Source: JBEKVE01 sp049514335
GTDB lineage: Bacteria > Actinomycetota > Acidimicrobiia > Acidimicrobiales > UBA8190
Assembly (NCBI GenBank): GCA_049514335.1
Contig: JBEKVE010000120.1
Coordinates: forward strand, 1-9,205
Direction: 5' to 3'
DNA: 9,205 bases
Within the stretch, counting starts at the first letter, position 1. Every line of letters starts with the position of its first letter. The notes under the pieces were generated by a model. That model searched no databases, had not been told where the DNA came from, and saw only the letters and a program-made list of their open reading frames with translations. Both the position numbers and the translations under genes were made by a program. Below are positions 1 through 6,683 of this stretch, piece after piece.

Positions 1-406
1 CGGACCCGACGTCGCTCGATGCGTCGTCCGATGCCTGGGTGTCAGAGGCGTCGGCGCCGGAGGTGGGGGCACCAGGCCCGTCACCGCTGTCGTGCCCCAC
101 GGCTGACTGCGCCGCGGCGCTGCCGTTGGCGGCTTCAGGGTGCGGGGCGTCGTCGGTGTCCTCATCGGCGCCGGCACCATTGGTGGCGGCCCGCCGGGAA
201 CCGGCACGGGAGCGTGCCGGGGCCTCGGCCCCATTGGAGCCCGCCGTCGCCACCTCGACCCCTGCGGCGCGCAGGATCTGGTCGATGATGTCGGCCTTCT
301 TGCTGCGGGAGTTGGTGTCGAGCGCCATCGCCTGGGCGATCGCCCGGAGCTCCTCCCGCTCCTTACGTTCGAGTACGGACCGCTCGAGCTGTTGCTCTGC
401 AGCCAT
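1..406 (-). CDS. rho: Transcription termination factor Rho, N-terminal part (cut by window edge)
   Basis: This is the first 135 codons of a gene that continues beyond the left edge. Residues about 15-50 form a helical Rho N-terminal domain: an ELRAIAQAMALD segment is followed by SRSKKADIIDQIL, the usual pattern of Rho_N. Residues from about 55 onward are a low-complexity linker rich in Ala, Gly, Ser, Asp and Glu, as expected of the long N-terminal insertion of actinobacterial Rho before the RNA-binding and ATPase domains, which lie outside the window. Rho is a hexameric RNA-dependent ATPase that ends transcription. The ATG at 406-404 is preceded on the minus strand by GAGGTG, 4 nt away, a good ribosome binding site. 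Position downstream of hom-thrC matches the actinobacterial gene order. The identification rests on the N-terminal domain plus context, since no ATPase motif is visible. Confidence 0.86.
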   Translation of the reverse strand, partial: MAAEQQLERSVLERKEREELRAIAQAMALDTNSRSKKADIIDQILRAAGVEVATAGSNGAEAPARSRAGSRRAATNGAGADEDTDDAPHPEAANGSAAAQSAVGHDSGDGPGAPTSGADASDTQASDDASSDVGS

Positions 407-476
407 CAGCCACCTCGCTAGGTTGCGTCCCCGTTCCGGCTTTTCGAGGCCAAGGCGTCAAGGGGACACGGAACAG

Positions 477-482
477 AGGGTA
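477..482 (-). promoter_or_regulatory. Possible -10 element of the rho promoter
   Basis: On the minus strand this reads TACCCT, fitting the actinobacterial TANNNT -10 pattern. It would give a transcript start near 470 and a leader of about 65 nt before the rho ATG. No convincing -35 hexamer lies 16-18 nt upstream, so this is only a candidate. Confidence 0.25.
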
Positions 483-705
483 CGACGACCGGCGCGAATT
501 GCGACGATCGGCCGCTGCCTCCACCAGATCTCCGTCGGAGAACCGCATCAAGAAGGACCGACTGCGAGAGTCTGTCGCCCGCGGGCTCCATCGGGAACTG
601 GGGGGCGGCGGTGTCTTCATGGTACCGGACACCCGGCCTCCTAGGCAACAACACCCGCCCCCGGCGGATTGTTCCCACCGTGTGATGCCGCCTGCCTGGC
701 GCCGA

Positions 706-719
706 GGGATCCGGACCCC
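706..719 (-). terminator. Possible hairpin downstream of thrC
   Basis: The minus strand reads GGGGTCCGGATCCC, which can fold as a stem of about 5 pairs (one G-U) closed by CCGG, some 28 nt after the thrC stop codon. No U-tract follows. It could be a weak intrinsic terminator or simply part of a Rho-dependent end. Confidence 0.22.
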
Positions 720-746
720 GAGCGCTGCGCCGAGCCCGGGTGCCTC

Positions 747-1793
747 CTACAGCCCGAGGGCTCGGAGGACGGCCCCGTAGTCGGCCTCCACCACGGTGGG
801 CACCACGATCTGCTTCAGGGCGAAGTCGGGGTCCTTGAGCCCGTGTCCGGTGAGGACGCACACCACCGTGGCCCCCTCGGGCGCCCCCACCTTGAGCAGG
901 CCGGCGACAGACGCCGCCGACGCCGCTTCGCAGAACACCGACTCCTCGGAGGCGAGGAAGCGGTAGGCGGCGGTGATGTCGTCGTCGGTGACGGCTTCGA
1001 TGGCGCCGCCCGACTCGCTGGCCGCGGCGGTGGCGCCGTACCACGACGCGGGGTTCCCGATGCGGATGGCTGTGGCCACCGTTTCCGGGTGCTCGATGGG
1101 ATGGCCCTCCACGATGGGCGCGGCCCCGGCGGCTTGGAACCCGAACATGCGGGGGAGCTTGGTGGCGAGCCCCGCTGCTTTGTACTCGAGATACCCGCGC
1201 CAGTAGGCGGTGATGTTCCCGGCGTTTCCCACCGGGATGCAGTGCAGGTCCGGCGCGTCGCCGAGGACGTCGACGACCTCGAACGCCCCCGTCTTCTGGC
1301 CCTCGATGCGGTAGGGGTTCACGGAGTTGACCACCGTCACCGGCTCCTTCTCCCCCATGCGCCGGACGATGGCCAGGGCCTCGTCGAAGTTGCCTCGCAC
1401 CTGGAGGACCTTGGCCCCGTGCACCAGTGCCTGCGCCAGCTTTCCCAGGGCGATGTGGCCCTGGGGGATGAGCACCGCACAGGTGAGGCCGGCCCGCGCC
1501 GCGTAGGCGGCCGCCGACGCCGAGGTGTTGCCCGTCGACGCGCACACCACCGCCTTGGCCCCCTCCTCGAGCGCCTTGGAGATGGCCATGGTCATGCCGC
1601 GGTCCTTGAACGAGCCGGTCGGGTTCTGGCCTTCGAGCTTGAGCAGCACGCGGGCGCCGACACGCGCCGAGAGCCGCGGTGCTTCGAGCAGCGACGTGCC
1701 CCCTTCGAGCAGCGTCACCACCGGCGTGTCCTCGGTCACGGGCAGGAACGACCGGTAGGCGTTCACCACACCCGGCCACCCCGGGCCGCTCAC
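747..1793 (-). CDS. thrC: Threonine synthase
   Basis: A protein of 348 residues that converts O-phosphohomoserine to threonine, using pyridoxal phosphate, in the cytoplasm. It has the fold-type II PLP signature: the lysine that binds PLP is K63 in EGQNPTGSFKDRG (55-66). Also visible are STGNTSAS (86-93), the phosphate-binding loop PVGNAGN (187-193) and the C-terminal LTGHGLKD (314-321). The length matches the short bacterial threonine synthases. The start is a GTG at 1793-1791 that overlaps the hom stop codon (GTGA on the minus strand), with a purine-rich GACGAGGACGAGG just before it, so translation is probably coupled to hom. The substrate must come from a homoserine kinase that is not encoded next to it. 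Nothing in the sequence suggests loss of function. Confidence 0.96.
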   Translation of the reverse strand: MSGPGWPGVVNAYRSFLPVTEDTPVVTLLEGGTSLLEAPRLSARVGARVLLKLEGQNPTGSFKDRGMTMAISKALEEGAKAVVCASTGNTSASAAAYAARAGLTCAVLIPQGHIALGKLAQALVHGAKVLQVRGNFDEALAIVRRMGEKEPVTVVNSVNPYRIEGQKTGAFEVVDVLGDAPDLHCIPVGNAGNITAYWRGYLEYKAAGLATKLPRMFGFQAAGAAPIVEGHPIEHPETVATAIRIGNPASWYGATAAASESGGAIEAVTDDDITAAYRFLASEESVFCEAASAASVAGLLKVGAPEGATVVCVLTGHGLKDPDFALKQIVVPTVVEADYGAVLRALGL

Positions 1794-3157
1794 GCCTCGT
1801 CCTCGTCGCCGATGACGCGCAGCACGCCACCGACGTGCTCGACCACCTCGAGCCCGCGCAGGGCCGCCAACGTGCGGTGCACGTCGCCTTGGCGGGCCAC
1901 GTGCGTCAGGAAGATGAGGCGGGCCTCGGCCCCCAGCCCCACCTGCTCCATCGACCGGATCGAGACACCGTTGTCCCCGAAGACGTGCGCCACGGCGGCC
2001 AGCACTCCGGGCTGGTCCACCACGTCGATATTGAGATACCAGGCGCAGCGCAGCTCGTCGGCGGGTCGCAGGCGCGGCCGCACCCTTCGCACCGGCCGGG
2101 CCGGGGACCCGGTCCGGAGATGGTACGCGGCGTCGATGAGATCCCCGAGGACGGCAGAGGCGGTGGGCCTGCCGCCCGCGCCCCGTCCGTAGAGCATGAG
2201 CTCGCCGACGTTGTCCCCCTCGACGAACACGGCGTTGTAGGCGCCGCGCACCGAAGCCAGGGGGTGGGTGCGGGGCAGCATGGCCGGGTGCACGCGCGCC
2301 GAGATCTCGGGGACCCCGGCCCCGCCCGCCGGCTCGCCGTCGAACCGTTCCACCACGGCCAGCAGCTTGACCACGTACCCGAGGCGCGTGGCGAAGGCGA
2401 TGTCGACGGGATCGACCGTGGCGATGCCCTCGCGTGGAACGTCGTCGGCCACCACGTCGCAGCGGAAGGCGAGGGCGGCGAGGATGGCGGCCTTGGCGGC
2501 TGCGTCGTGCCCGTCCACGTCGGCGCTGGGGTCGCGCTCGGCGAAGCCCAGCCGCTGGGCCTCGGCCAACGCCTGGGTGTAGGAGAGGCCGTCCTCCGAC
2601 ATGGTGCTCAAGATGAAGTTGGTCGTGCCGTTGACGATGCCCACGACCCGGCGGATGTGCTCCCCGGCGAGCGATTCGCGCAGCGGCCGGATGAGGGGGA
2701 TGGCCCCGGCCACGGCGGCCTCGTAGTGCAGGTCGACACCGGCGGCCGCCGCCGCCTCGGCCAGCGCGCCCCCGTGCGCCGCCACCAGCGCCTTGTTGGC
2801 CGTGACGACGGGCTTGCCGGCAGCGAGGGCCTCCTCCACGAGCGCCCGGGCGGGGTCGATGCCCCCGATCAGCTCGACCACGACGTCTACGGCGGGATCG
2901 GCCACGAGCCCCTTGGCGTCCCCCGTCACCAGCTCCGCCGGCACTCCCGGACGCGGACGCGACGGGTCACCCACCGCCACACCGACCAGTTCGAGCAGGA
3001 CCCCCGACCGCTCGGCGATGGCGTCGGCCTCCCCGAGCAGCAGCGCCACCAGGGCGCCGCCGACGTTGCCACACCCGAGGACGGCCACCCGCACCGGGAC
3101 ATCGCCCGACCACCGCCGGGACAGCGCCGGGGCCCGCTCGCCGTCGGTCCTCGTCAT
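1790..3157 (-). CDS. hom: Homoserine dehydrogenase with C-terminal ACT domain
   Basis: A protein of 455 residues that reduces aspartate semialdehyde to homoserine with NAD(P)H, the branch point toward threonine and methionine. A Rossmann nucleotide-binding motif GCGNVGGA lies at 28-35, ELIGGIDPAR near 95-104, and TANKALV at 119-125 with conserved K122. The catalytic region has DVDGHDAAAKAAIL, with D218 and K222 as the expected catalytic residues. Residues about 373-446 form an ACT domain (YLNIDVVDQPGVLAAVAHVF at 374-393), which in the family carries feedback inhibition by threonine. The enzyme is therefore likely threonine-sensitive, though that is inferred. It is the monofunctional type with no aspartokinase domain fused. 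The ATG at 3157-3155 lies 59 nt after the lysA stop and lacks a strong Shine-Dalgarno. The stop codon overlaps the thrC start by 4 nt. Confidence 0.97.
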   Translation of the reverse strand: MTRTDGERAPALSRRWSGDVPVRVAVLGCGNVGGALVALLLGEADAIAERSGVLLELVGVAVGDPSRPRPGVPAELVTGDAKGLVADPAVDVVVELIGGIDPARALVEEALAAGKPVVTANKALVAAHGGALAEAAAAAGVDLHYEAAVAGAIPLIRPLRESLAGEHIRRVVGIVNGTTNFILSTMSEDGLSYTQALAEAQRLGFAERDPSADVDGHDAAAKAAILAALAFRCDVVADDVPREGIATVDPVDIAFATRLGYVVKLLAVVERFDGEPAGGAGVPEISARVHPAMLPRTHPLASVRGAYNAVFVEGDNVGELMLYGRGAGGRPTASAVLGDLIDAAYHLRTGSPARPVRRVRPRLRPADELRCAWYLNIDVVDQPGVLAAVAHVFGDNGVSIRSMEQVGLGAEARLIFLTHVARQGDVHRTLAALRGLEVVEHVGGVLRVIGDEDEA

Positions 3158-3216
3158 CTGCTCACGCTACCGCCGCCGGCACGCGTCCCCCGACGAAATC
3201 GCCACGCCGGGCGCCG

Positions 3217-4539
3217 TCAGGCGTCCAGGCGCACGAGGTCGTCGTCGGTCTCGCGGCGTACCACCACCCGGGCCCGGCCGCCCGCCACGAAAACCACGGC
3301 CGGGCGGGGCACCTTGTTGTAATTGGAGGCCATCGAGTAGCCGTAGGCACCGGTGACCGGGGTCGCCAGCACGTCCCCCACGGCGAGGTCGGCGGGGAGA
3401 CGGGCATCGGCCACCACCACGTCGCCGGACTCGCAGTGCTTGCCCACCACGCGCACCCGCCGCGGCCGTTGCGCCGCCACGGCACGGGGCAGGAACGTCT
3501 CGTATCCACTGCCGTAGAGCACGGGCCGGGGGTTGTCGCTCATCCCGCCGTCCACCGCCACGAAGGTGCGCACACCGGGGATCTCCTTGACCGTTCCCAC
3601 GCGGTACAGCGTCACCGCCGCGCCCGCCACGATGGCCCGTCCGGGCTCGGCCGTGATGCGCGTGTGCGGAGGGATCCCCGACCGGGCGCAGGCGCCGTGC
3701 ACGGTGTCGGCCCATTCCCGCAACGTCGGGGCATGCTCGGACGCCACGTAAGGCACGCCCAACCCGCCCCCGATGCACAGCTCGGGCAGTCGCAGCGAGG
3801 TGATGAAGCCCGCCAGCACCTCGACCTCCTGGGCGAAAGACGCCACGCGAAAGACCTGGCTCCCGATGTGGGCGTGGACCCCGACGAGCTCGACGCCGGG
3901 CAGAGCGCGCAGGCGCGCCACACCCTCGGCTGCAGCCCCCGACGACAGGCCGAACCCGAACTTGGAGTCGTCCTGCCCGGTGCGGACGAACTCGTGGGTG
4001 TGGGCCTCCACCCCGGGTGTGACCCGGATCAGCACGGGCTGCGGTCCGCGTCCGGCGACGGGGGTCGCCGTGAGGCGCGCCAAGCGGTCGATCTCGTCGA
4101 AGGAGTCGACGACGATGCGGCCCACTCCGGCGGCGAGGGCCCGCAGGAGCTCGTCCTCGGACTTGTTGTTGCCGTGCAGGACCACCCGTTGCGGCGTCAC
4201 GCCCGCCGCCAACGCCACGTGCAGCTCCCCTCCCGTCGACACGTCGAGGCACATGCCCTCTTCGTGGGCCAGGAGGGCCATGGCCCGACACAGAAAGGCC
4301 TTGGTGGCGTAGGCCACGCCGTCACCCCAGGCGCTCACCGCCTCGCGGCAGCGCTCCCGAAGGTGCTCCTCGTCGTAGACGAACAGGGGCGTGCCGAACG
4401 TCGTGGCCAGCTCGACGAGGTCGACACCGCCCACCGACAGGCGACCGTCGGGGCCCACCTGCGCCGTGGCAGGAAGGAGATCGAACCGCACGGGGCCCTC
4501 GTCGGGACCGGTGCCCGCACCTCCGACCGACCCCTCCAT
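3217..4539 (-). CDS. lysA: Diaminopimelate decarboxylase
   Basis: A protein of 440 residues that decarboxylates meso-diaminopimelate to lysine, the last step of lysine synthesis. It is a PLP enzyme of the alanine-racemase-like (fold III) decarboxylase family. K80 in YATKAF binds PLP. HGNNKS is at 122-127, HAHIGSQ at 222-228, the glycine-rich phosphate-binding GGGLGV at 257-262, and EPGR at 298-301. The second active-site half has CESGD at 369-373 (catalytic Cys369) and GAYGYSMASNYN at 397-408 (Tyr399/401). Length and motif order are those of complete LysA. The ATG at 4539-4537 begins 61 nt after the argS stop. No strong Shine-Dalgarno is seen, but the first 20 residues are a poorly conserved lead-in, so a slightly later start is possible. 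Pairing with argS repeats the argS-lysA arrangement known in corynebacteria. Confidence 0.97.
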   Translation of the reverse strand: MEGSVGGAGTGPDEGPVRFDLLPATAQVGPDGRLSVGGVDLVELATTFGTPLFVYDEEHLRERCREAVSAWGDGVAYATKAFLCRAMALLAHEEGMCLDVSTGGELHVALAAGVTPQRVVLHGNNKSEDELLRALAAGVGRIVVDSFDEIDRLARLTATPVAGRGPQPVLIRVTPGVEAHTHEFVRTGQDDSKFGFGLSSGAAAEGVARLRALPGVELVGVHAHIGSQVFRVASFAQEVEVLAGFITSLRLPELCIGGGLGVPYVASEHAPTLREWADTVHGACARSGIPPHTRITAEPGRAIVAGAAVTLYRVGTVKEIPGVRTFVAVDGGMSDNPRPVLYGSGYETFLPRAVAAQRPRRVRVVGKHCESGDVVVADARLPADLAVGDVLATPVTGAYGYSMASNYNKVPRPAVVFVAGGRARVVVRRETDDDLVRLDA

Positions 4540-4600
4540 CTCACAGAGGCTACTCAGGCGACGGCGCGTCCCTTTCCGGCGACGGTGTCGGTCGCCTTCG

Positions 4601-6223
4601 TCACATGGACTCGGGCGCGCTCACCCCCAGGAGGTCCAAGCCCACGGCGAAGCCCACGCGTGCCGCCTCCACCAGCCACAGCCGGGCCTGGACCAGCTCG
4701 GCCCCCACCGTGTCGGCCAGCACCGGGCAGTCGTGGTAGAAGCCGTGGAACGCCCCCGCCAGCTCGCGCACCCACGCCGTGACCTTGTGCGGAGCCCGGT
4801 CGCGGCCGGCGTCGGCCACGACGTCGGGCAGCTCCTCCAACCGGCGCAGCACCTCGAGCTCGCGCTCGTGCACGAGCAGGGACAGGTTGGTCTCCACCAG
4901 CGGACGGCGTTCGATGCCACGCTCGGCTCCGACCCGCCCGATGGAGGCGATGCGGGCGTGGGCGTACTGCACGTAGTAGACGGGGTTCTCCATCGACTGG
5001 CTGCGCACCAGATCGAGGTCGAGGACGGTGGCCTGGTCGAGGGAGGACATGAGCGACAACAGCCGCGTGGCGTCGGCACCGATGTCGGCCACCAGCTCGT
5101 CGAGGGCCACGAAGTTGCCCGCCCGCTTGGACATGCGACCCGCCTCGCCCCCCTGGACCAGCGACACCATCTGCCCGATCTTCACCTCGAGGCGCCCCGG
5201 CTCCACCCCCATGGCCTCGACGCCGAGCACGAGGCTCTTCACCTGGCCGGCATGGTCGGCGCCGAAGATGTCGATGACGCGGTCGAACCCCCGCACGAGG
5301 AACTTGTCGCGGTGGTACGCCAGGTCCCCGGCCAGGTACGTGGCGTCGCCGTTGGACTTCACGAGCACGCGGTCGCGGTTGTCGCCGAGGCGCTCGGAGC
5401 GGAACCACAGCGCCCCGTCTTCCTCGTCCACGAGACCCTTGGCCCGCAGGAGCTCGAAGGTCTCGGCCAGGGCACCGCTCTCCTCCACCGACGCCTGGCT
5501 GTGCCACTCGTCGAAGGCGATGCCCATGCGCGCCAGGGTGACGCGGATGTGCTCGAGGATCTGCTCGGCCGCCCACCGGCCCGCCGCGGTGATGTCGTCG
5601 GGACCCTCGTAGCGGGCGGCCAGCTCCGCCACGTACTCGCCCTGGTACCCCGACTCGGGGACGGCGTCACCGCGACGGCGAGCGAGGAGGCTCTCGCCGA
5701 GGGCACGGATCTGGCCTCCGGTGTCGTTGACGTAGTACTCGCGGTGCACGTCCCAACCGCAGCGCTCCATGACGCGTCCCATGGCGTCGCCGTAGGCGCC
5801 CCACCACCCGTTGCCGACGTGCAGAGGCCCGGTGGGGTTGGCCGAGACGAATTCGATCTGCACGTGCTCGCCCGCCCCCAGATCGGTGCGGGCGTACCCG
5901 GCCTCACCCTCCTCGACCACCTCGGCCAGGGCATCGTGCAACCAGCCCGGCTCGAGGTGGAGGTTCACGAAGCCCGGGCCCGCCACCTCCACGGCGCGCA
6001 TGTGGGGCGGGGGCGCGTGGCGCAGGGCGGCGGCGATGTCCTCGGCGATCTGGCGGGGCGGGCGGCCGAGCGCCTTGGCGTTCACGAGGGCCACGTTGGT
6101 CGACCAGTCACCGTGCTCTCGTCGGGCGGGACGCTCGAGGTGCACTGCGGCCGGGTCGACCTCCACCCCGAGCGAGGACAGCGCCGCACTCACGGCGACG
6201 GCGATGTCGAGGCGGGCGGGCAT
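4601..6223 (-). CDS. argS: Arginyl-tRNA synthetase
   Basis: A class Ia aminoacyl-tRNA synthetase of 540 residues that charges tRNA-Arg. Residues 1 to about 90 form the ArgRS-specific N-terminal domain (REHGDWSTNVALVNAK at 35-50; GPGFVNLHL at 82-90). FVSANPTGPLHVGN (125-138) is the first signature, with HVGN in place of the textbook HIGH. REYYVNDTGGQIRALGESLL (161-180) follows. GRMSKRAGN (362-370) is the KMSKS-type loop, and MENPVYYVQYAHAR (411-424) opens the C-terminal DALR anticodon-binding domain, which runs to the end. The open frame extends upstream to 6550, but that would overlap the tRNA-Arg gene on the other strand, so I choose the ATG at 6223-6221, which gives the normal family length. 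GGCGGG, 3 nt before the ATG, is a weak ribosome binding site. It heads the argS-lysA-hom-thrC cluster. Confidence 0.96.
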   Translation of the reverse strand: MPARLDIAVAVSAALSSLGVEVDPAAVHLERPARREHGDWSTNVALVNAKALGRPPRQIAEDIAAALRHAPPPHMRAVEVAGPGFVNLHLEPGWLHDALAEVVEEGEAGYARTDLGAGEHVQIEFVSANPTGPLHVGNGWWGAYGDAMGRVMERCGWDVHREYYVNDTGGQIRALGESLLARRRGDAVPESGYQGEYVAELAARYEGPDDITAAGRWAAEQILEHIRVTLARMGIAFDEWHSQASVEESGALAETFELLRAKGLVDEEDGALWFRSERLGDNRDRVLVKSNGDATYLAGDLAYHRDKFLVRGFDRVIDIFGADHAGQVKSLVLGVEAMGVEPGRLEVKIGQMVSLVQGGEAGRMSKRAGNFVALDELVADIGADATRLLSLMSSLDQATVLDLDLVRSQSMENPVYYVQYAHARIASIGRVGAERGIERRPLVETNLSLLVHERELEVLRRLEELPDVVADAGRDRAPHKVTAWVRELAGAFHGFYHDCPVLADTVGAELVQARLWLVEAARVGFAVGLDLLGVSAPESM

Positions 6224-6311
6224 GGTCCCGCCGAGGATGGCGCGCCACAGCCATGGGCGCAATTGCCGCCGGACGGACCCGAGCCGAGACCGTTCGCCAC
6301 CGGGCGCCACA

Positions 6312-6328
6312 GCCGGGGTCACCCCGGC
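6312..6328. repeat. Perfect 17-bp palindrome in the argS leader
   Basis: GCCGGGGTCACCCCGGC has perfect 8-bp arms around a central C. As RNA it can fold into a 7-bp all-GC stem with a 3-nt loop. It lies about 90-105 nt upstream of the argS ATG and about 110 nt before the tRNA-Arg gene. It could be a repressor operator, an RNA leader hairpin controlling the argS-lysA genes, or chance in very GC-rich DNA. No U-tract follows on the minus strand. Confidence 0.5.
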
Positions 6329-6377
6329 GGGCACGTCGGGGCGGCGGACGCGCCCGGCCGTCGCTGCGGGCCCGACG

Positions 6378-6385
6378 ACTACAGT
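6378..6385. promoter_or_regulatory. Candidate overlapping divergent -10 elements for tRNA-Arg and argS
   Basis: On the plus strand TACAGT (6380-6385) fits the TANNNT -10 pattern and would start a transcript about 45 nt before the tRNA. On the minus strand TGTAGT (6383-6378) is a -10-like hexamer that would give argS a leader of about 150 nt containing the 17-bp palindrome. The two overlap inside a small inverted repeat, CGACT-AC-AGTCG. No good -35 is visible for either, so this is a candidate only. Confidence 0.3.
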
Positions 6386-6435
6386 CGGAGGCCGGCGTGG
6401 CGCCCCGGACGATCCCGTTCGAAGGCGCACCACCA

Positions 6436-6507
6436 GCCCTCGTAGCTCAGCGGATAGAGCACCGGCCTCCGGAGCCGGTGGCGCAGGTTCGAGTCCTGCC
6501 GAGGGCG
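6436..6507 (+). tRNA. tRNA-Arg (anticodon CCG)
   Basis: A complete cloverleaf can be drawn. The acceptor stem is GCCCTCG (6436-6442) with CGAGGGC (6500-6506), and the discriminator base is G6507. The D arm is GCTC/GAGC (6445-6460). The anticodon stem is CCGGC/GCCGG (6462-6466 and 6474-6478), with loop CTCCGGA and anticodon CCG at 6469-6471, reading codon CGG. The variable region is TGGC. The T arm is GCAGG-TTCGAGT-CCTGC (6483-6499). All stems pair fully. The 3' CCA is not encoded (the DNA continues CGCG), so it would be added after transcription. The gene diverges from argS, whose enzyme charges it. Confidence 0.97.
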
Positions 6508-6531
6508 CGTTTTCCTGCCGCCGCCAGCTCT

Positions 6532-6547
6532 CCCGCCGGGCGGCGGG
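6532..6547 (+). terminator. GC hairpin after tRNA-Arg
   Basis: CCCGCC-GGGC-GGCGGG forms a perfect 6-bp GC stem with a 4-nt loop, 25 nt downstream of the tRNA. It is not followed by a T-tract, though TTTT occurs earlier at 6510-6513. It may end the tRNA transcript or serve as a processing boundary. Confidence 0.3.
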
Positions 6548-6644
6548 CACGAAGCACCTGGCGGACGGCTACCCCGGGTGGCGGCCGGAGCGGCACGCAC
6601 AGCGGCCAAGGGGGCGTGCTCAAGCTGTTCCCGACCTGTGCCGA

Positions 6645-6672
6645 ATTCTCTCGGAACGCTCCGAACGAGAAT
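6645..6672 (+). promoter_or_regulatory. Inverted repeat just before the DUF2510 gene
   Basis: Arms ATTCTC (6645-6650) and GAGAAT (6667-6672) pair, and inside them TCGGA (6651-6655) pairs with TCCGA (6660-6664) around loop ACGC, with a 2-nt AC bulge on the 3' side: 11 pairs in all. It ends 1 nt before the GAGG ribosome binding site (6674-6677) of the next gene. As DNA it could be an operator. As RNA it could limit access to the ribosome binding site or end read-through from the tRNA. Confidence 0.4.
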
Positions 6673-6683
6673 CGAGGTCCTCG

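Larger units (their letters stand above)
407..746 (-). other. Gap between thrC and rho; no thrB
   Basis: This stretch of 340 bp separates the thrC stop codon from the rho start. I find no open frame with homoserine kinase features (no GHMP-kinase glycine-rich PxxxGLGSS-like motif) in any frame. It holds the likely end signals of the thr genes and the promoter and leader of rho. Small inverted repeats are visible at 610-633 (6-bp arms GGTGTC and GACACC around 12 nt) and at 706-719. Base composition is less GC-biased than in the flanking genes, consistent with non-coding DNA. Confidence 0.6.

Noticed and set aside
418..1830. Long minus-strand open frame of 470 codons across thrC
   Set aside because: It is a different frame of the thrC region, very rich in Arg and Gly with no domain pattern. 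The overlapping thrC frame has clear catalytic motifs. Long shadow frames are expected in such GC-rich DNA.
669..3322. Two long plus-strand open frames antisense to thrC and hom (669-2192 and 1679-3322)
   Set aside because: Composition is dominated by Arg, Gly, His and Pro, with no family motif, and both lie wholly antisense to well-supported enzyme genes.
4391..6445. Plus-strand open frame of 684 codons antisense to argS
   Set aside because: It is antisense to every conserved block of ArgRS, has no recognisable domain and biased composition, and ends inside the tRNA gene.
6436..6507. tRNA gene as an integration site for a mobile element
   Set aside because: No integrase, no partial tRNA repeat and no change in composition are seen downstream. 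The neighbouring genes look like ordinary chromosomal genes.
6224..6550. N-terminal extension of ArgRS by 109 residues
   Set aside because: The extension would run through the tRNA-Arg gene on the other strand, is low-complexity, and would make the protein about 100 residues longer than normal ArgRS.
5811..6683. Upstream extension of the DUF2510 protein into a 466-residue frame
   Set aside because: The extended part is antisense to argS and crosses the tRNA gene. Membrane segments and a good ribosome binding site begin only at the TTG at 6684.
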